From: Ascidia mentula
Lineage: Eukaryota > Chordata > Ascidiacea > Phlebobranchia > Ascidiidae
Length of the DNA stretch: 64,000 nt
Direction: 5' to 3'
Assembly (NCBI GenBank): GCA_947561715.1
Contig: OX387202.1
Span: 9,375,001-9,439,000, forward strand
The notes under the pieces are model-generated. The model was not told the DNA's origin and did not search any database. It worked only from the letters and a program-made list of their open reading frames with translations. A program made the position numbers and the translations under genes. Shown one piece after another: positions 19,601-30,966 of the stretch. Every line of letters starts with the position of its first letter. Within the stretch, counting starts at the first letter, position 1.

Positions 19601-22577
19601 TTAGTAAAAAGCTGGACTCAGTAGTTGTAAAATCACAAAGAAACAACCACGCAGCAAACACCAAAACGAACCTGCAATGAACGGACCCGCAACCATTCCA
19701 ACACCATTGACGAGAAGCATCCAACTGTACGCAACGACAAAGTTTTCCCTTCCGAGTAATTCAGCAATGCTTGTCTTTATAAACCCACAAGTGTTGCTAA
19801 AGAAGCCAGCCACAATCGCTACAGCGAAAAGACCGTAGACGTCCGACCAAAAGGGGCTTAATACTGTTGCCATGCCAACAATGAACTGCGCAAGTTATTT
19901 GTCATTTTTGGGAAATAAGAATGGGAAGTGGTTTTTATAAGTACCAGTTCACTGGTGTAGGCCCAGAATGCGTCACATTTGAAGTAAGTGCACATCCAGC
20001 CAGTCACGATTCTTCCTACTGCTCCAGCCAAGCCCCATGTTGAAGATAACCAAGCGGAGACACTCGGATCTATACCAAGATCTCTGAAAATGTGACAGTA
20101 GAAAAATATTAGACATCATTATATGGATTTGTAATGCGACCCTTTCTATCCCTCAAACTCTCACATGGAAAATTTATAATACGTTGCGAGCTCATTCCAA
20201 GCCGTGTAATGAGAAGAGTATTTTAACAAGGCGCTATTACGACATATCCAATGTCCATCCACATCCATAAGAAACAACCTTTCTACTTGGTTGGATTAAA
20301 TAAGAAAACGTATTTTATTGCGTGGCCAATTTTTGCGACCTAACAGTGTTACAGATAGTTTTCATATGTTTGTTGCAACGATTAAAGTTCGTAATCACCA
20401 AGTAGTATCAGAGAAAACAAGCACTTCTATTTCTTACTTTCACACTAAAACGCCATAAGAGAAAAAATAATATGAACCAACCTCCCTCTTTCCACTAAAT
20501 GCACGATGGGAACAATCATCGCCGACCAACACAAAAAATCTGCAGAAGCCATCAGAAGAAACAAAGGTCGTCGCCACAGTAACATTGAACGTTTAATGAA
20601 ATTTTGTGTTCTCTCAGGAGTAATATTTGCAGTCTCGTCGGTTTTCTTGACACTGTTTTCTTTATCAACCGCCAAACTTACCCCATTTCCTGCGGATTTC
20701 CAAAAATTAAGTGGATGAGCTGAAATTTCATTTTCCGGAATAAAAAACATGGCAAACAGGCAAAGGTTGAACGAATAGCCCCCTGTTAACAGCATGGCAC
20801 CCTGCGAGCAAAAATAAATTTAAAACTTTTAATTGTGAGATGACAAAACACAAAGAAAATACACGCAAGTAAGAGATAATGATCAGTGGACTGTAGACGG
20901 TGGACACTGGTTTTAACCTCTCATTTCAATGCAGGTGGAGACGGGCATGGTCTTTGCAGGCTAACCATGGTGTAACACACTATGGTTAAAAATAAATGGT
21001 GAGCATTGAGACTGACTTGCTTGTACATGATTAACTTGACACTGAGCAGAAATATTAGGCTTATTGGTTTCCAATCAGTTTGTTTGGTCATGCTTTGCTC
21101 CACGGTACATGATGTCCAGCGGATCAACGTTTAATGCAAAGTACCATAAAGTGAAAAATCTGTTAGCCAGCAAGACCATGCCCGTCATGATCTGCACAGC
21201 TGAGACCTGAGAGGTCGAAACTCTGTACGTGGTCTGCAGCTCACAAACAAGTTATTTTTTACAATTATTAAAAATGATGTGAAAGTGATTTTTTACTGCA
21301 AAAACGCAGTTTCATTCACAAATGCAGTGACTTCTGCGGTACAGCCCTGTTTTAATGTGCTGTCTGTATCTGCTCAAAACTCAAAAAAAAATGCATACGT
21401 ACTCTCCATGTAAATCTTTCCACGAGGTACTGCAATAAAATGGAGGTGCAAAAAATTCCAAGACACAATCCACTTCCTGTCACACCTTCCGCCATTGAAC
21501 GATCCTCAATAAAATATTGATTTAATACAGAACTGAACGAAATCATAGTGAGACCCGTACCGATACCTGGACAATATAAACCAACATATTATCCTCGTCA
21601 CTATGGATTAACGACTGCTACTAACCAGGCGCAAGTCCGTATGAGATGGCAAGGAAACTAACGCTATTCGAAAAATAGCACAATATATGCCCAAGAAAAA
21701 ATAATAGTCGGCCCAGTAACCCACATACCCGGCAACCAAGTTTTTCCATAACAACTGCATATATCGGACCTATATAACGAAACGTAGAAGATAAGAAAAA
21801 AGTTCAACATACAAATATTGCTGTTACAGCTTCACATCATCATCCAAAGGTTCAATAAAGTATATCTTGGTGAGCTGCAAACAGTTGTGCACACTGTTTC
21901 AACTTGTAATGTCCCATTAGTGTCGCTAGTGACGGAGACGGTCTTGTAGGCTTAACTAGACTGAGACTACTCGTGGTACTTTTCAGTCGATTTGTAATTC
22001 AATAATCATTATTGCTTCTATATATGATACACATGAAACAAAGCCGATAACACTATTGGTTTAAACCAGTCGTTTGACCATGGTGTGTTGCACGATGGTT
22101 CTTCAATGATGGTTTATGCCTATTTTGGTACCGAAAGCTTTGGCGTCGAGACCAAGTTGGAATGAAGAGACCATAGTTCGACACATTGAGCAAACTGTCT
22201 GCGGCTCGCTGATCATTTATGGCTAATTTGATTCTATAATTTTTCCAATTAAAGCAAATTGTTCTATACAGGCATATATTTTTTGACTAAACTATTGTAA
22301 TATTCCGAAATATAAAATCGAATGGCCTTCAATTCCATTAATTCGGGATTTTGCTCATGACGAACTAATCATATAAAGCGTAAATTTTCTCACCCAAACC
22401 ACATGCGAGAGCCGGAGGCAAACTTCCAACAAGCGACATAATACTTGCCGAAGAATCAAAGGTCCTCAACCACTCCGGATATAAAACTCCCACCGAATAA
22501 AGAGTGCCGAAAGATAACCCGTAAGACAGGGTGGCTACAGTCAATGCAACCCACTTAAACCTATTTATTTTAGCCAT
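19601..22577 (-). CDS. SLC16-like monocarboxylate transporter family protein
   Basis: Six coding exons joined on splice consensus: 22577-22394, 21769-21626, 21566-21403, 20801-20482, 20083-19945, 19885-19601. The phases agree and give 411 residues. Family signs are the first helix pair (W-V-A-L-T-V-A-T-L-S-Y-G-L-S-F-G then S-L-P-P-A-L-A-C-G-L-G), the Y-G-L-A-P-G-I-G-T-G-L block before helix 5, a long charged loop, R-R-P-L-F-L-L-M-A-S-A-D-F-L after it, and a late G-M-V-A-G-P-F-I-A-G. Proteins of this family move monocarboxylates or related small molecules across the plasma membrane. The usual D-G-G-W-G-W start of helix 1 is replaced by R-F-K-W. The protein ends soon after G-P-F-I-A-G, about where helix 11-12 should be, so a missed 3' exon (donor-like GCAG|GTTCG) or a shortened protein is possible. 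The substrate cannot be told. Confidence 0.75.
20917..22212. repeat. Copies of a dispersed repeat in transporter introns
   Basis: A motif close to GAGCTGCAGACAGGGTGTA followed by CACTGTTTCGACCTGTAAGG recurs at 21871-21935 (plus), 21194-21246 (minus) and 22163-22212 (minus). Relatives lie at 19429-19475, 22690-22732 and 42779-42832. Neighbouring blocks around ACCATGGTGTAACAC and GAGACGG..GTCTT are also shared (20930-21020, 21936-21975, 22071-22160). This looks like an old interspersed element of several hundred bases, too decayed to delimit. Confidence 0.5.
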
Positions 22578-22739
22578 ATTTCGTCTCCAACTTGTTACAG
22601 CATTTGTTCTGTACATCACATAAAAGTAAGTATTTATGTTGAACATATTCCTGTACAACTGGTAGTTTGCATGTTTACATTTACTTCGCAGCAAAGCTGC
22701 AGACAGGGTGTGTACACGCACTTCGCAGCATTTGTTAAA

Positions 22740-23830
22740 CCGCTAATTAGAATGAAATATATCCACCGCATCCTTTTAACATTTCATAAATTAACAAACA
22801 TTGTTGGCCCGTAGTTTTAAGCATAGCACTGTGCCCGTACTGCGCGAGCTTCGATAAATTTGTTATAATTCACACTTTAATCGACTTGATATAAGAACCT
22901 CTCTCGAAAAACTTCCTAAGACTTGCATTACTAATGTTCATAACTATTAGTTTACTTCACATTCAATGAGTTTTTGTATGGAATCTAGCTCGTTTTTTGT
23001 AGCACTTCCGGGATGTGGGTTTCCTGCAGCAAAGTGTAATTACCAACCACAAACAACAGTAAAGCTGTCTTACGCTGCCAATTTATTATGCTTGTACGCT
23101 TGTATGCTGTACCATTGCTAATAATGGATTGAGGCAATGCTTGCATAACTTCAGTGCAGCTGATTGCCCGGGGCTCTGAATGCTATTTCTGGTTTCCTTT
23201 TAACAAAAACCCAAACTCTCAAAAGGTGCAATTATTCGTGTATTTGCATGTTTTCCGACAACTGTGGTCGGTTGATTTCAGATCGATTGATATTTACGCT
23301 GCGTGTAAAAGTGTGTGGAATGAACAAAACATGATAGAAATTGTTTATCACTACATTGCATACATGGGCATCAACTCATCAACCGACCAACAAAACAATG
23401 TTAATAAAAAGTCACAATGAGTTTGGATGGCAACTAAACTCATTGCCCCCTACAGAACATTTCTACATCCGCCCCTGGCAGCGACGGATCGATGTGTACG
23501 CTCCACAGCAGCGCCATATGGTATCAGCTAGACGCCGTGGAAGTGCAGTCACACCTCATCAATAACCGCTGCTTCAACATGTATTTTAACTTGGTTTGGT
23601 GGTTTTTTAGTCTTTGATTTGGAACACAGTGTATGTTTTTGGCAATACAAAAAGGCATGATTTCGGTTCGGGAATGAAAATGGGGTATGGCTGTATTTTC
23701 AAGTGTGGGCAAGATAATCTACACTGGATTTCACAACACATGAAGTGAATCATTGCATGAACTTTTCCAAGTAAAAGAGTCTGGTCTGGAACAACTGTGT
23801 GCTGATTGCATTTTCTCCATCTACAAGACA
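22740..23830. other. No gene seen
   Basis: Intergenic sequence between the transporter and the Trp-rich peptide gene, which point away from each other. It should hold both promoters. No supported frame or RNA gene. Confidence 0.45.
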
Positions 23831-23832
23831 AC

Positions 23833-24295
23833 ATGGAGGTAAAAGCGGTTTTATAAACTAAATTTAAACGGAATTCTAACAAAACGCTCATAGTTCAGTC
23901 TGAAGTGTAGAATGTTTTTTTAAATGTTAAAGTGTTTGTCTTTTTCTTTGTTTTAGATTAACAAGTTGCTTATGGTGGCTCTTATCATGGGACTAGTCGT
24001 CCTTTCATCCGTCGAAGCTAACACGTGGGCCGATTTGCCACAGTGGGGAGGAAGCATGTGGAGGTTCTGGATTCCATGGTTTCAGACAAAGCAAGATGGT
24101 GAGTTGGTTTACTTCGGAATAAATTTGACTCTCAATTTTCAGCGACATTTCTTTGTCGGAATAGAACTGAATTTAATACAACTTAAACTTAATTTGACGA
24201 TAAAAAAGCATTTTAGTTTTATGGACTTTTGCGTTTAATAAAATGCTTTTCTTGAAGAAATTTACGATGCAAAGGAAGACACTGAAGAAAGATAG
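23833..24295 (+). CDS. Trp-rich secreted peptide precursor, same family as 13056-13620
   Basis: Three coding exons: 23833-23838 (M-E), 23957-24098 and 24258-24295, total 61 residues. A signal peptide (I-N-K-L-L-M-V-A-L-I-M-G-L-V-V-L-S-S) is followed by a Trp-rich core with six Trp (W-A-D-L-P-Q-W, M-W-R-F-W-I-P-W). The last exon is a short acidic end (D-A-K-E-D-T-E-E-R). The phase-1 intron after Q-D, just before the acidic exon, is at the same place as in the genes at 13056-13620 and 26299-26661. The core is hardly cationic, unlike the Arg-rich paralogue. Further splice sites (donor near 24332, acceptor near 24400) and AATAAA at 24469 and 24480 suggest an intron in the 3' UTR. I infer an antimicrobial peptide-like precursor. 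Confidence 0.7.
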
Positions 24296-25012
24296 CAATA
24301 TTACAAAGTTTTGAGTGCCCTGCAGAACTGGTAAGGTTTTTGTCGTTAATATTCCTAATCACCCTTTGGAAACCAAAATAATCGACATTTCATTTTCAGG
24401 TGTTGCGAGAAGTTAAACGAAGAACAAACCTGTGTCATTTTGCATATGATTTGATCAATCATGCGTGAAATAAAAAGTGAATAAAATATGTGTGTTTTTT
24501 CCGCTTTGTGCAGATCGGGATGTTGCTGCAAGAAACCAATTATGACAAGGCTTCCGACCTGCGTGTCGCAAAGATCCTAAAAAACATTTTATTGTACTAT
24601 TTCGTTAAGTACGACCCTTTTGAGAATTTTGAAGTCGTTTCATTGCAATCAACTGTTGCCAAAAAATGTCTAAAATATTATAGTCAAGCTTGAGGGGTTG
24701 TGAAAAATGTGAACCTGGATCGCGAGCAAAAATGTTGGGAAACCCTGATTTATAAAACCGCGAGTTTAAGGCGTGCGGAGGTTTTCCAAACCACGTTGTA
24801 ACATCGAAAATCACTCATGCACAACCCCTGCGTCACACAGTAAACATATAATTGTATTTCAACACAATATCAATTTTGCCTTGTATGTGACATCATAATT
24901 CAAGAGAACTTTTTTCCTTCTGCCATGCTTCGTAAAACTGAGTTGTTAGGTACCACGTGTAGCGTGCTGAATTTAATGTCAAGCTTATTTTACTAAAGCT
25001 AGAGTTGCCTTG

Positions 25013-25028
25013 ATTCTATTTGAATAAG
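25013..25028 (+). ncRNA. Exact match to the Ciona spliced-leader sequence, followed by GT
   Basis: ATTCTATTTGAATAAG is identical to the 16-nt leader that, as I recall, is trans-spliced to many Ciona mRNAs, and the next bases are GT, as at the leader donor. A chance match in 64 kb is unlikely. It could be a stray or decayed spliced-leader RNA gene, or the 5' end of an mRNA copied back into the genome. I see no convincing Sm-type site in the next 40 bases. TTGAATAAG is immediately repeated, so local slippage is also possible. Confidence 0.4.
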
Positions 25029-25073
25029 GTTGAATAAGTTGCTGTAAGATATATTAATCGGATTGGTGTGTTG

Positions 25074-25408
25074 ATGTTTCGTGTGATCTGGCTCAAAACT
25101 CCGGTAAGGGTATTTTTATTAACATTGCTTAACTGGAATCTTAGTGTACGTTTTCTTCACAGAAAACCGTGTTCGTGTTCTTGCTCGTATCCGTGTACGT
25201 GCTCGTGTTCTTGCACGTGTACCTCGTACGTGTTGTCAAGTGCCTGTGCCCGTGTGGCAAATACACGCGTTTTTGGAAATTGACATTCCTTCTTGGTGTG
25301 ACGACGGCGCGGTGCCAGACGCGCAAATTCTGCCGTTACACACGTAAACATATGTTAAAGACTGGAAGCTTCCCGCTAGCTTTTGATATGGAAGGAAGTA
25401 ATAGATAA
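25074..25408 (+). CDS. Doubtful two-exon small membrane-like protein in a simple-repeat region
   Basis: ATG at 25074, 10 codons, donor CCG|GTAAGG, acceptor TTCTTCACAG and 81 more codons (25163-25408) give 91 residues. They include a hydrophobic run (V-F-V-F-L-L-V-S-V-Y-V-L-V-F-L) and a Cys/basic part. The hydrophobic run comes from a degenerate CGTGTTCTTG-type repeat at 25165-25240. In another frame the same repeat gives alternating Val/Arg. The splice sites are good, but the coding quality is poor. It lies 45 bases after the spliced-leader match. Confidence 0.2.
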
Positions 25409-26298
25409 AGGCGGGACGTTAAGTCTCAATTTCTCCAAACAGCATTTTCTACTCCCGAATATACGTTGAATTTTCATAAATAAAAAGCCGAACAGTTTGA
25501 TGCAACCATATGGACGCTAAGTTGTGGTTGTTCCCTGTAAATTCACGTTTACGTAATTTGGAATGATGTTCATTGCACACCATATACCCTTGCACAGTTT
25601 AATGTTTACTAAATGTTTATGTCCAACCGAGTTTGAATATGTGTTATTGATAAAATCCCTACGAAAATGGTTGTTGTTGTTGTTGTTCATGCTGAAAGGT
25701 AGCAAGCCTTATGTATGCTAAATAACTTGATGTTTTAACATTTAAGCTGTAGGCAAAAGTTTGTTTGGGGTTTAACTAGACCGCTGATTTAGTAGTTAAA
25801 AACTTTGCTTGTTTTTATTGTTAATTTAAGCGTAACTTGGTAATTGATAAAATACGCAGGAGACCCGTTGTACTTATTACTTAAACTTTTAGGGATATAA
25901 AGGAAAAACGTTCGGGGAAATTGAATTTCCGTAATACAGGACTGGCTTAAGATAAGAGAACACGGTGCCAGTATCAGCATATTGACATTAGCATTACTAC
26001 GATAAAGCTTAAAGGTAAGTGCTATTGTATAAGTTAAAACATACTGTACAAGTGGCACTAAAAAATTTTAGAACAAGGACTATGTGAAAAATATGTGAAT
26101 CAAGAGTATGGCCGCCCGAATATCACTACTGCGTTTGAATATAATACTGTAGATTCTCTTAGAAATATTTGTATTAAAAACTAAAAAAGTTTGATAAAAT
26201 ATAGTTTATTATTTTGTCATATTAAGGACGGCTTTGCAAAACAAGTGTTGCTGCAACTAATTGCATTTTATTTATTTATTTTTATTTTTTTTACAGAT

Positions 26299-26661
26299 AT
26301 GAATAAGTTCGTTTGCCTCGTTTTTCTTCTCGGAATTTTCCTTCTTTCATCGAAAGAGGCAAAGGCAGATTGTACAAAAAAGGATAGTCCGTGTTGGTGG
26401 TTTTGGGGGGCAAAAACTCCAAAATACGACACTGATGACGGAGCTGATGGTAAAATAAAACAGTTTTTAAACAAACCAAACAGTACATCTAAGGCATCAA
26501 TATTTTAGTTATAAAAAGGATATTTATGTTTACTGGTGTGGGTTTAGTACGAAGTCTGTGGCTGCGATGACTAGACCTAATCTTTTATTCGTTTAACATT
26601 TTTTTCAGCAATATTGCCTCTCCAAAACGATATGTTCGACACTTTCGATGAACACTCCTAG
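26299..26661 (+). CDS. Small secreted Cys/Trp peptide precursor, third member of the family
   Basis: Exons 26299-26449 and 26609-26661 give 67 residues. A signal peptide (M-N-K-F-V-C-L-V-F-L-L-G-I-F-L-L-S-S) closely follows those of the genes at 13056-13620 and 23833-24295. A short core, C-T-K-K-D-S-P-C-W-W-F-W-G-A-K-T-P, has one possible disulfide and a W-W-F-W run. The end is acidic (M-F-D-T-F-D-E-H-S). The intron is phase 1 after A-D, at the family position. The ATG follows an acceptor (TTTTTTTACAG at 26296), so a 5' leader exon or trans-splicing is likely. A donor (TAG|GTATGC) overlaps the stop and an acceptor lies near 26900, so the 3' UTR is probably spliced; AATAAA at 26983. The function is inferred from layout only. 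Confidence 0.65.
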
Positions 26662-28359
26662 GTATGCACAACAATTATTGTTTGTATTTTTCAAAAAAAT
26701 GTAACAGGGAGCAGATTTTTCCGATATATAGCACGGTATTCTGTAACATTTTAAACAATTTCAGCATATTAAACAATTTAAGAACGCATTCTTCCAATGG
26801 AGTGTATTTGTAACACCACTTTACCAATAATTAGTTTTTTGTCAACTTCAAACTAACACATTTAATGAACAGTCTTTAACATCTGCTGCGCGTTTTGCAG
26901 AAGAAAGCATGATGAAAGCAAGAAGCACAGCAACCACTCGACGTATTGTGTGAGGGTATTGTGCTAGTCCCTAATAGAATGAAATAAACAATACAAGCGG
27001 AAAGATTGGTGTGACTTTCCTAACAAAATATTATTTATGACAAACCAGTTGCTCTTCAATCGTTGAAACATATGGAAACAAATGTGGGCTGAGATTCTGA
27101 GGTCTGAACCAACATGACAAGTATTTTATGTATAGCAGAGGTTCCTAAATGGTGCATCACAACGCAAACGTGCGTCCCTAAAATGTTGTTTGGCGTCGCA
27201 CGTTTACTTAGAGACTTTAGACGAACTTGGTTTCAACAACAAATTTAAGTCGCTGAACTGATACCAAACCAATTATCGCATTACGCAAACAAATTATTCA
27301 CCAATGAACGTTCAACTCTATAAATATCCCCAAGAAGGGTCAAAGTGTTTTGTGTGTGGAGGGATACGTACGTCACCGGTTTGTAGCAAACATGATATTC
27401 CTTTATAAAATCTATTAAAACCAGTTTCTACTGCTGTATGACCTGGCTTAAAGGCAAGTCATATTATAATAAGCAAAATGACTTTTCTTTCTTATATAAT
27501 GGGCCTGCGTTCTGTTATGATGGCGATGGATAGGAATGGCAACAGTGTTGGTCACGACAGACTGACCTGTTATGACGTAAAACAATAACTTTGGCAAAGA
27601 CTGCACAGTTACTCTGAACAGTCTTCAGTAGAAAACCTTCTGATATGGAGATGATAAGAACAATATACACACATTCAACTAAGCACGACACACAATATTC
27701 TACAGGTTCATGATAGTCGGGAACCACGGATCTATGCATGTTAGCCATGTCCTATTATGACTGCAAACCCTTAACCACGGGTGTTTAGTCTAAATAAAGG
27801 CATTTACCTCCATGCAAACATATTTCGGTAATTTAATATCATGATGAGGGAAGTGATGACGAAGAATCGGCTGCTGAGAAACGTGACGTCAGCATCTAGC
27901 CGGAAAATCATCATCAAACACGTGTTGTTTGGATTGTGCTATTCAACATTTTCCTCAACGTGAAAACGAAAGTTAATTGTTCGGCAATGTATGTGGAAGA
28001 TTGAAGATTCTTGCTACCTAAAAATTTTTGTTTTATGTCTTTTAAATCGGGATAAGAACCGGGCTTAAATAAAGGAATAAGTTTGATAGAACTTGGAACA
28101 ACGTTTAAATATGATTCTGGAACATATATAGCTTTTAAGTGTTGGTTACGCTGTTAAAAATTTTCATAATTTTTACCGCTTTCAGCGCCGTATAATTTTA
28201 CGAAACATATTTGTAAAACATTTTACCGCATATAACCAGTGAATTATATTATATTTTACGTAAGCTTCTCGTATTGTTTATACCTGTCTGCTAAAGTTTA
28301 TTTCATCCAATTTATTGTTTTTTAGCAGCCGGATACATTTTTTTACTCTTTTAAACACT

Positions 28360-28440
28360 TTCGGTCAGATTCGAACCGCCCAATCCCTACAAAAAAATAC
28401 GAAACTAATCCCCAACCTTAGTTTACTAAACTACCTGCAA
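28360..28440 (-). repeat. tRNA-like element (SINE head or tRNA pseudogene)
   Basis: The minus strand has GGTAGTTTAGTAAACTAAGG (28416-28435), similar to a polymerase III A box region. About 45 bases on comes GGTTCGAATCT (28367-28377), a near-perfect B box. The spacing and stems do not make a clean cloverleaf, so a tRNA-derived repeat is more likely than a working tRNA. Confidence 0.4.
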
Positions 28441-28684
28441 TTGATAAACACAAATACCATCTGAAGCTGCTTTCCTTTGCATGACAACACGTAAAAAGAC
28501 GAGGAATTTTTTTGGTACTCTGCGATCAGTTGGTGAGTTTAGTGAAAAGTTGTTAGTGGCAAATGATTCGTAAAAAAACACCAGAAAGAAAAGATTTCTT
28601 CCAGAAGAAAAAAAGCGTTACGGAAACGACAAAGGGGAATACCCGAACACGAATATTCCCTTCAACCTTGGTGACAAACGAAAC

Positions 28685-29110
28685 TGCACTGGCATGTGAC
28701 ACGCGCAATGGTGGCACGCTGCACGAATGCGAAGCGAGATTTTTGCGTCAAAAGCATGAGCATGACAGATGGCAATCACAATGAGGATATAATTTACGCA
28801 TGGCAAGCGACTGAGACACTGCTGTCATGTGGCACAGCAGAGCCCGATAAGATGCTACAGTGCCATGTGCCACCGTTTTGGTGACACCTTCTCGCATTTG
28901 TTAAGTTGCCACCACGCTGTTACTGACATGTGACACAACAAAAGCTAAATATATTTACACAAAATAAGAATAATAAAAGTAACCACTGCTAAAAATTTCA
29001 CCAGCTTTTAAAAGCAACACTAACAAAACATGAAAACCCAGGGCAAGTTGTTGACACGTGGCTACAATAATTACCACTTTTCACATGCCACATATGTCTA
29101 CTGCCACATG
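28685..29110. promoter_or_regulatory. Cluster of CATGTG / CACATG E-box-like motifs
   Basis: Seven copies of a TG(G/A)CA(C/T)ATG(T)-like word or its complement occur in about 420 bases (near 28691, 28822, 28857, 28925, 29051, 29083, 29103). Several sit inside TGCCACATG/CATGTGGCA. It may be a binding-site cluster or remains of a decayed satellite-like repeat. Confidence 0.25.
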
Positions 29111-30655
29111 ATAGTAAAATTTGGTGTCAACAATTTCAAGTTGAAACTATTTCCAGTGATTGACAAAGACAACTGGAAATTACATTAGTGATAGCAAGTT
29201 TGTAATGCAGCTTTCAAAACAAAGTGATGGAAAAAATAAAACAAATACACAACGAAACGCAAATTATGGTAAAATTCCGTATTGTGAGCACCAATGTTCA
29301 AGTTATCTGTACTATCATTCCAATAATATTGTAGAAAAAAGCACCATGGCTGCGAGCTAGCCAGCATAAAGGTAACATTCGCGTTAAAACTGAAGAAATT
29401 GTAGCGACTTTTACTGAGACACCGAATTTGCAACATCAAAAATCGTCTTGGTCATTAGTAGAAACCGTGGTTTGGATTGTTGGCAGAATTGAAACAGGAC
29501 TTGTACCAACTTAAGTTTCAAAACCTAAACCACCATAGCATTGTGACGTTTCAACAAAACATTGTAAATTAAAACACTTTGCTACTGTACTATGGAGGAA
29601 AAGACGAACCACACAGGCAGCATAAACACACGAACGTCGTAATAACCAAGAACAAAATGTGGTTAGCAGTTAAACACGGTACATCTACGCAAACAATTCA
29701 ATATATATATATTATATGCGTTACAAAATGACGAGTGTTCGGTGGATAAATTTGAGGTGATGTTTTTTATCAGAAGGTAGTCCCGACTTTCTGGCCTCCA
29801 TGACGTCATCAACATAACGCATTTATTGGAGCTATCCGAGAACCAGTAATAACCTCAGAGCTGGAAAAAAAATATATATGAGTGGTTTTGTATTCGCAAA
29901 ACGTACGTGATTGTATGAGGAACTGATGAACGTTTCCGTGCAGTAACATGGCAGTTTCAACAAAATCACTCGACTGATTACCGCAATACATACAGAAACT
30001 TTTAGACAGTTGAACAAACAATTTTAAGGGAAAACTGTTTTCCACAACAGATAAAAGGCGTTTTTACAACATCAAAGGAACGAAATTCACGTATTTATGC
30101 AAAAAAAGAAGGAAATGAGGGTACACCTTACAGTAAACTGGGCCGCATTAAATAAATACATAATTTTCTTTTTACCTTCACGTTTCTTTTGCTACGATCT
30201 GAGCTCCTCCGCTTTACTGACGTCACTGTCGATGACGTACTCGGTAGCTTGCTACGCAATGGGTTGGCGGCAATGTCGGGTTGGCTTCGAGATTTCTGGA
30301 AATCTGCGATGAATTTTTAAAGGTTAAACGAAAGCAGCCTTCACACCAGTAGCTCCCAACCCGAGAAACGAGGACTGTGAATGTTTCTCAACCGATGCCC
30401 AATATATATTCTTTTCACGTTAAATATATTTCTCTGTGCAAAGTGCATAGTTTTGCCTTATTAAATGTTATTTTTTATAAAAATGTTTTCTTCATTAAAT
30501 TTTACAAAATCACCGGCCATAAGTGGAAAAACAGTAAGGACCGTTGGACAAAGGGCTCCATTGGATCCTGGTTCCAGGGGTTCGTGACTGAGTAAGAACA
30601 GTCCTTTTATCAACATTGTTCTTATCTTTTTTCTGTTTTTTCGTAATGTTGATTT

Positions 30656-30661
30656 TTTATT
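30656..30661 (-). terminator. Candidate poly(A) signal of MPRIP
   Basis: AATAAA on the minus strand about 305 bases after the stop codon at 30967-30969, in a T-rich context. It is the first clear signal downstream. Confidence 0.4.
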
Positions 30662-30966
30662 ATTTTCAATTATTTTTTGCAGTCTGATCTTCCCTCTCCT
30701 TACGTCACACCCGTTGTTTGTTTAAAGAAATGCACAACTAGGTTTGTCACAAAAACTTCAGGCAAATTTTGCGCAGGGACCACATTTGATAATTTTTTGA
30801 GAGTTTCGTGTATGCAGCAACAAATCTATTGATTTGTAAGAAACAAGAATGTTGGATAAGATTATTTCGCCCTCGCCTCTTTCATTTACCCACCAAGTAA
30901 CCCTTCCTTCACATGATTTGTGAAACAAAATGTTAATGACTTCTTTAAAGTCATGTCAGTCCACAT

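Larger units (their letters stand above)
26990..30650. other. No gene seen in 3.7 kb
   Basis: Mostly AT-rich intergenic DNA. It contains a tRNA-like element at 28360-28440, a cluster of CATGTG/CACATG motifs at 28685-29110 and a short AT dinucleotide run near 29702-29716. Open frames are short and without domains. Confidence 0.45.

Noticed and set aside
21118-21233. Apparent extra transporter exon on the minus strand
   Set aside because: The sequence belongs to the dispersed repeat, and the flanking exons (ending 21403 and starting 20801) already join in frame without it.
30377-30595. Plus-strand frame ending in a basic, Trp-containing stretch (G-H-K-W-K-N-S-K-D-R-W), peptide-like
   Set aside because: It has no signal peptide of the family type, no acidic exon and no intron at the family position, and it lies antisense in the presumptive MPRIP 3' UTR.
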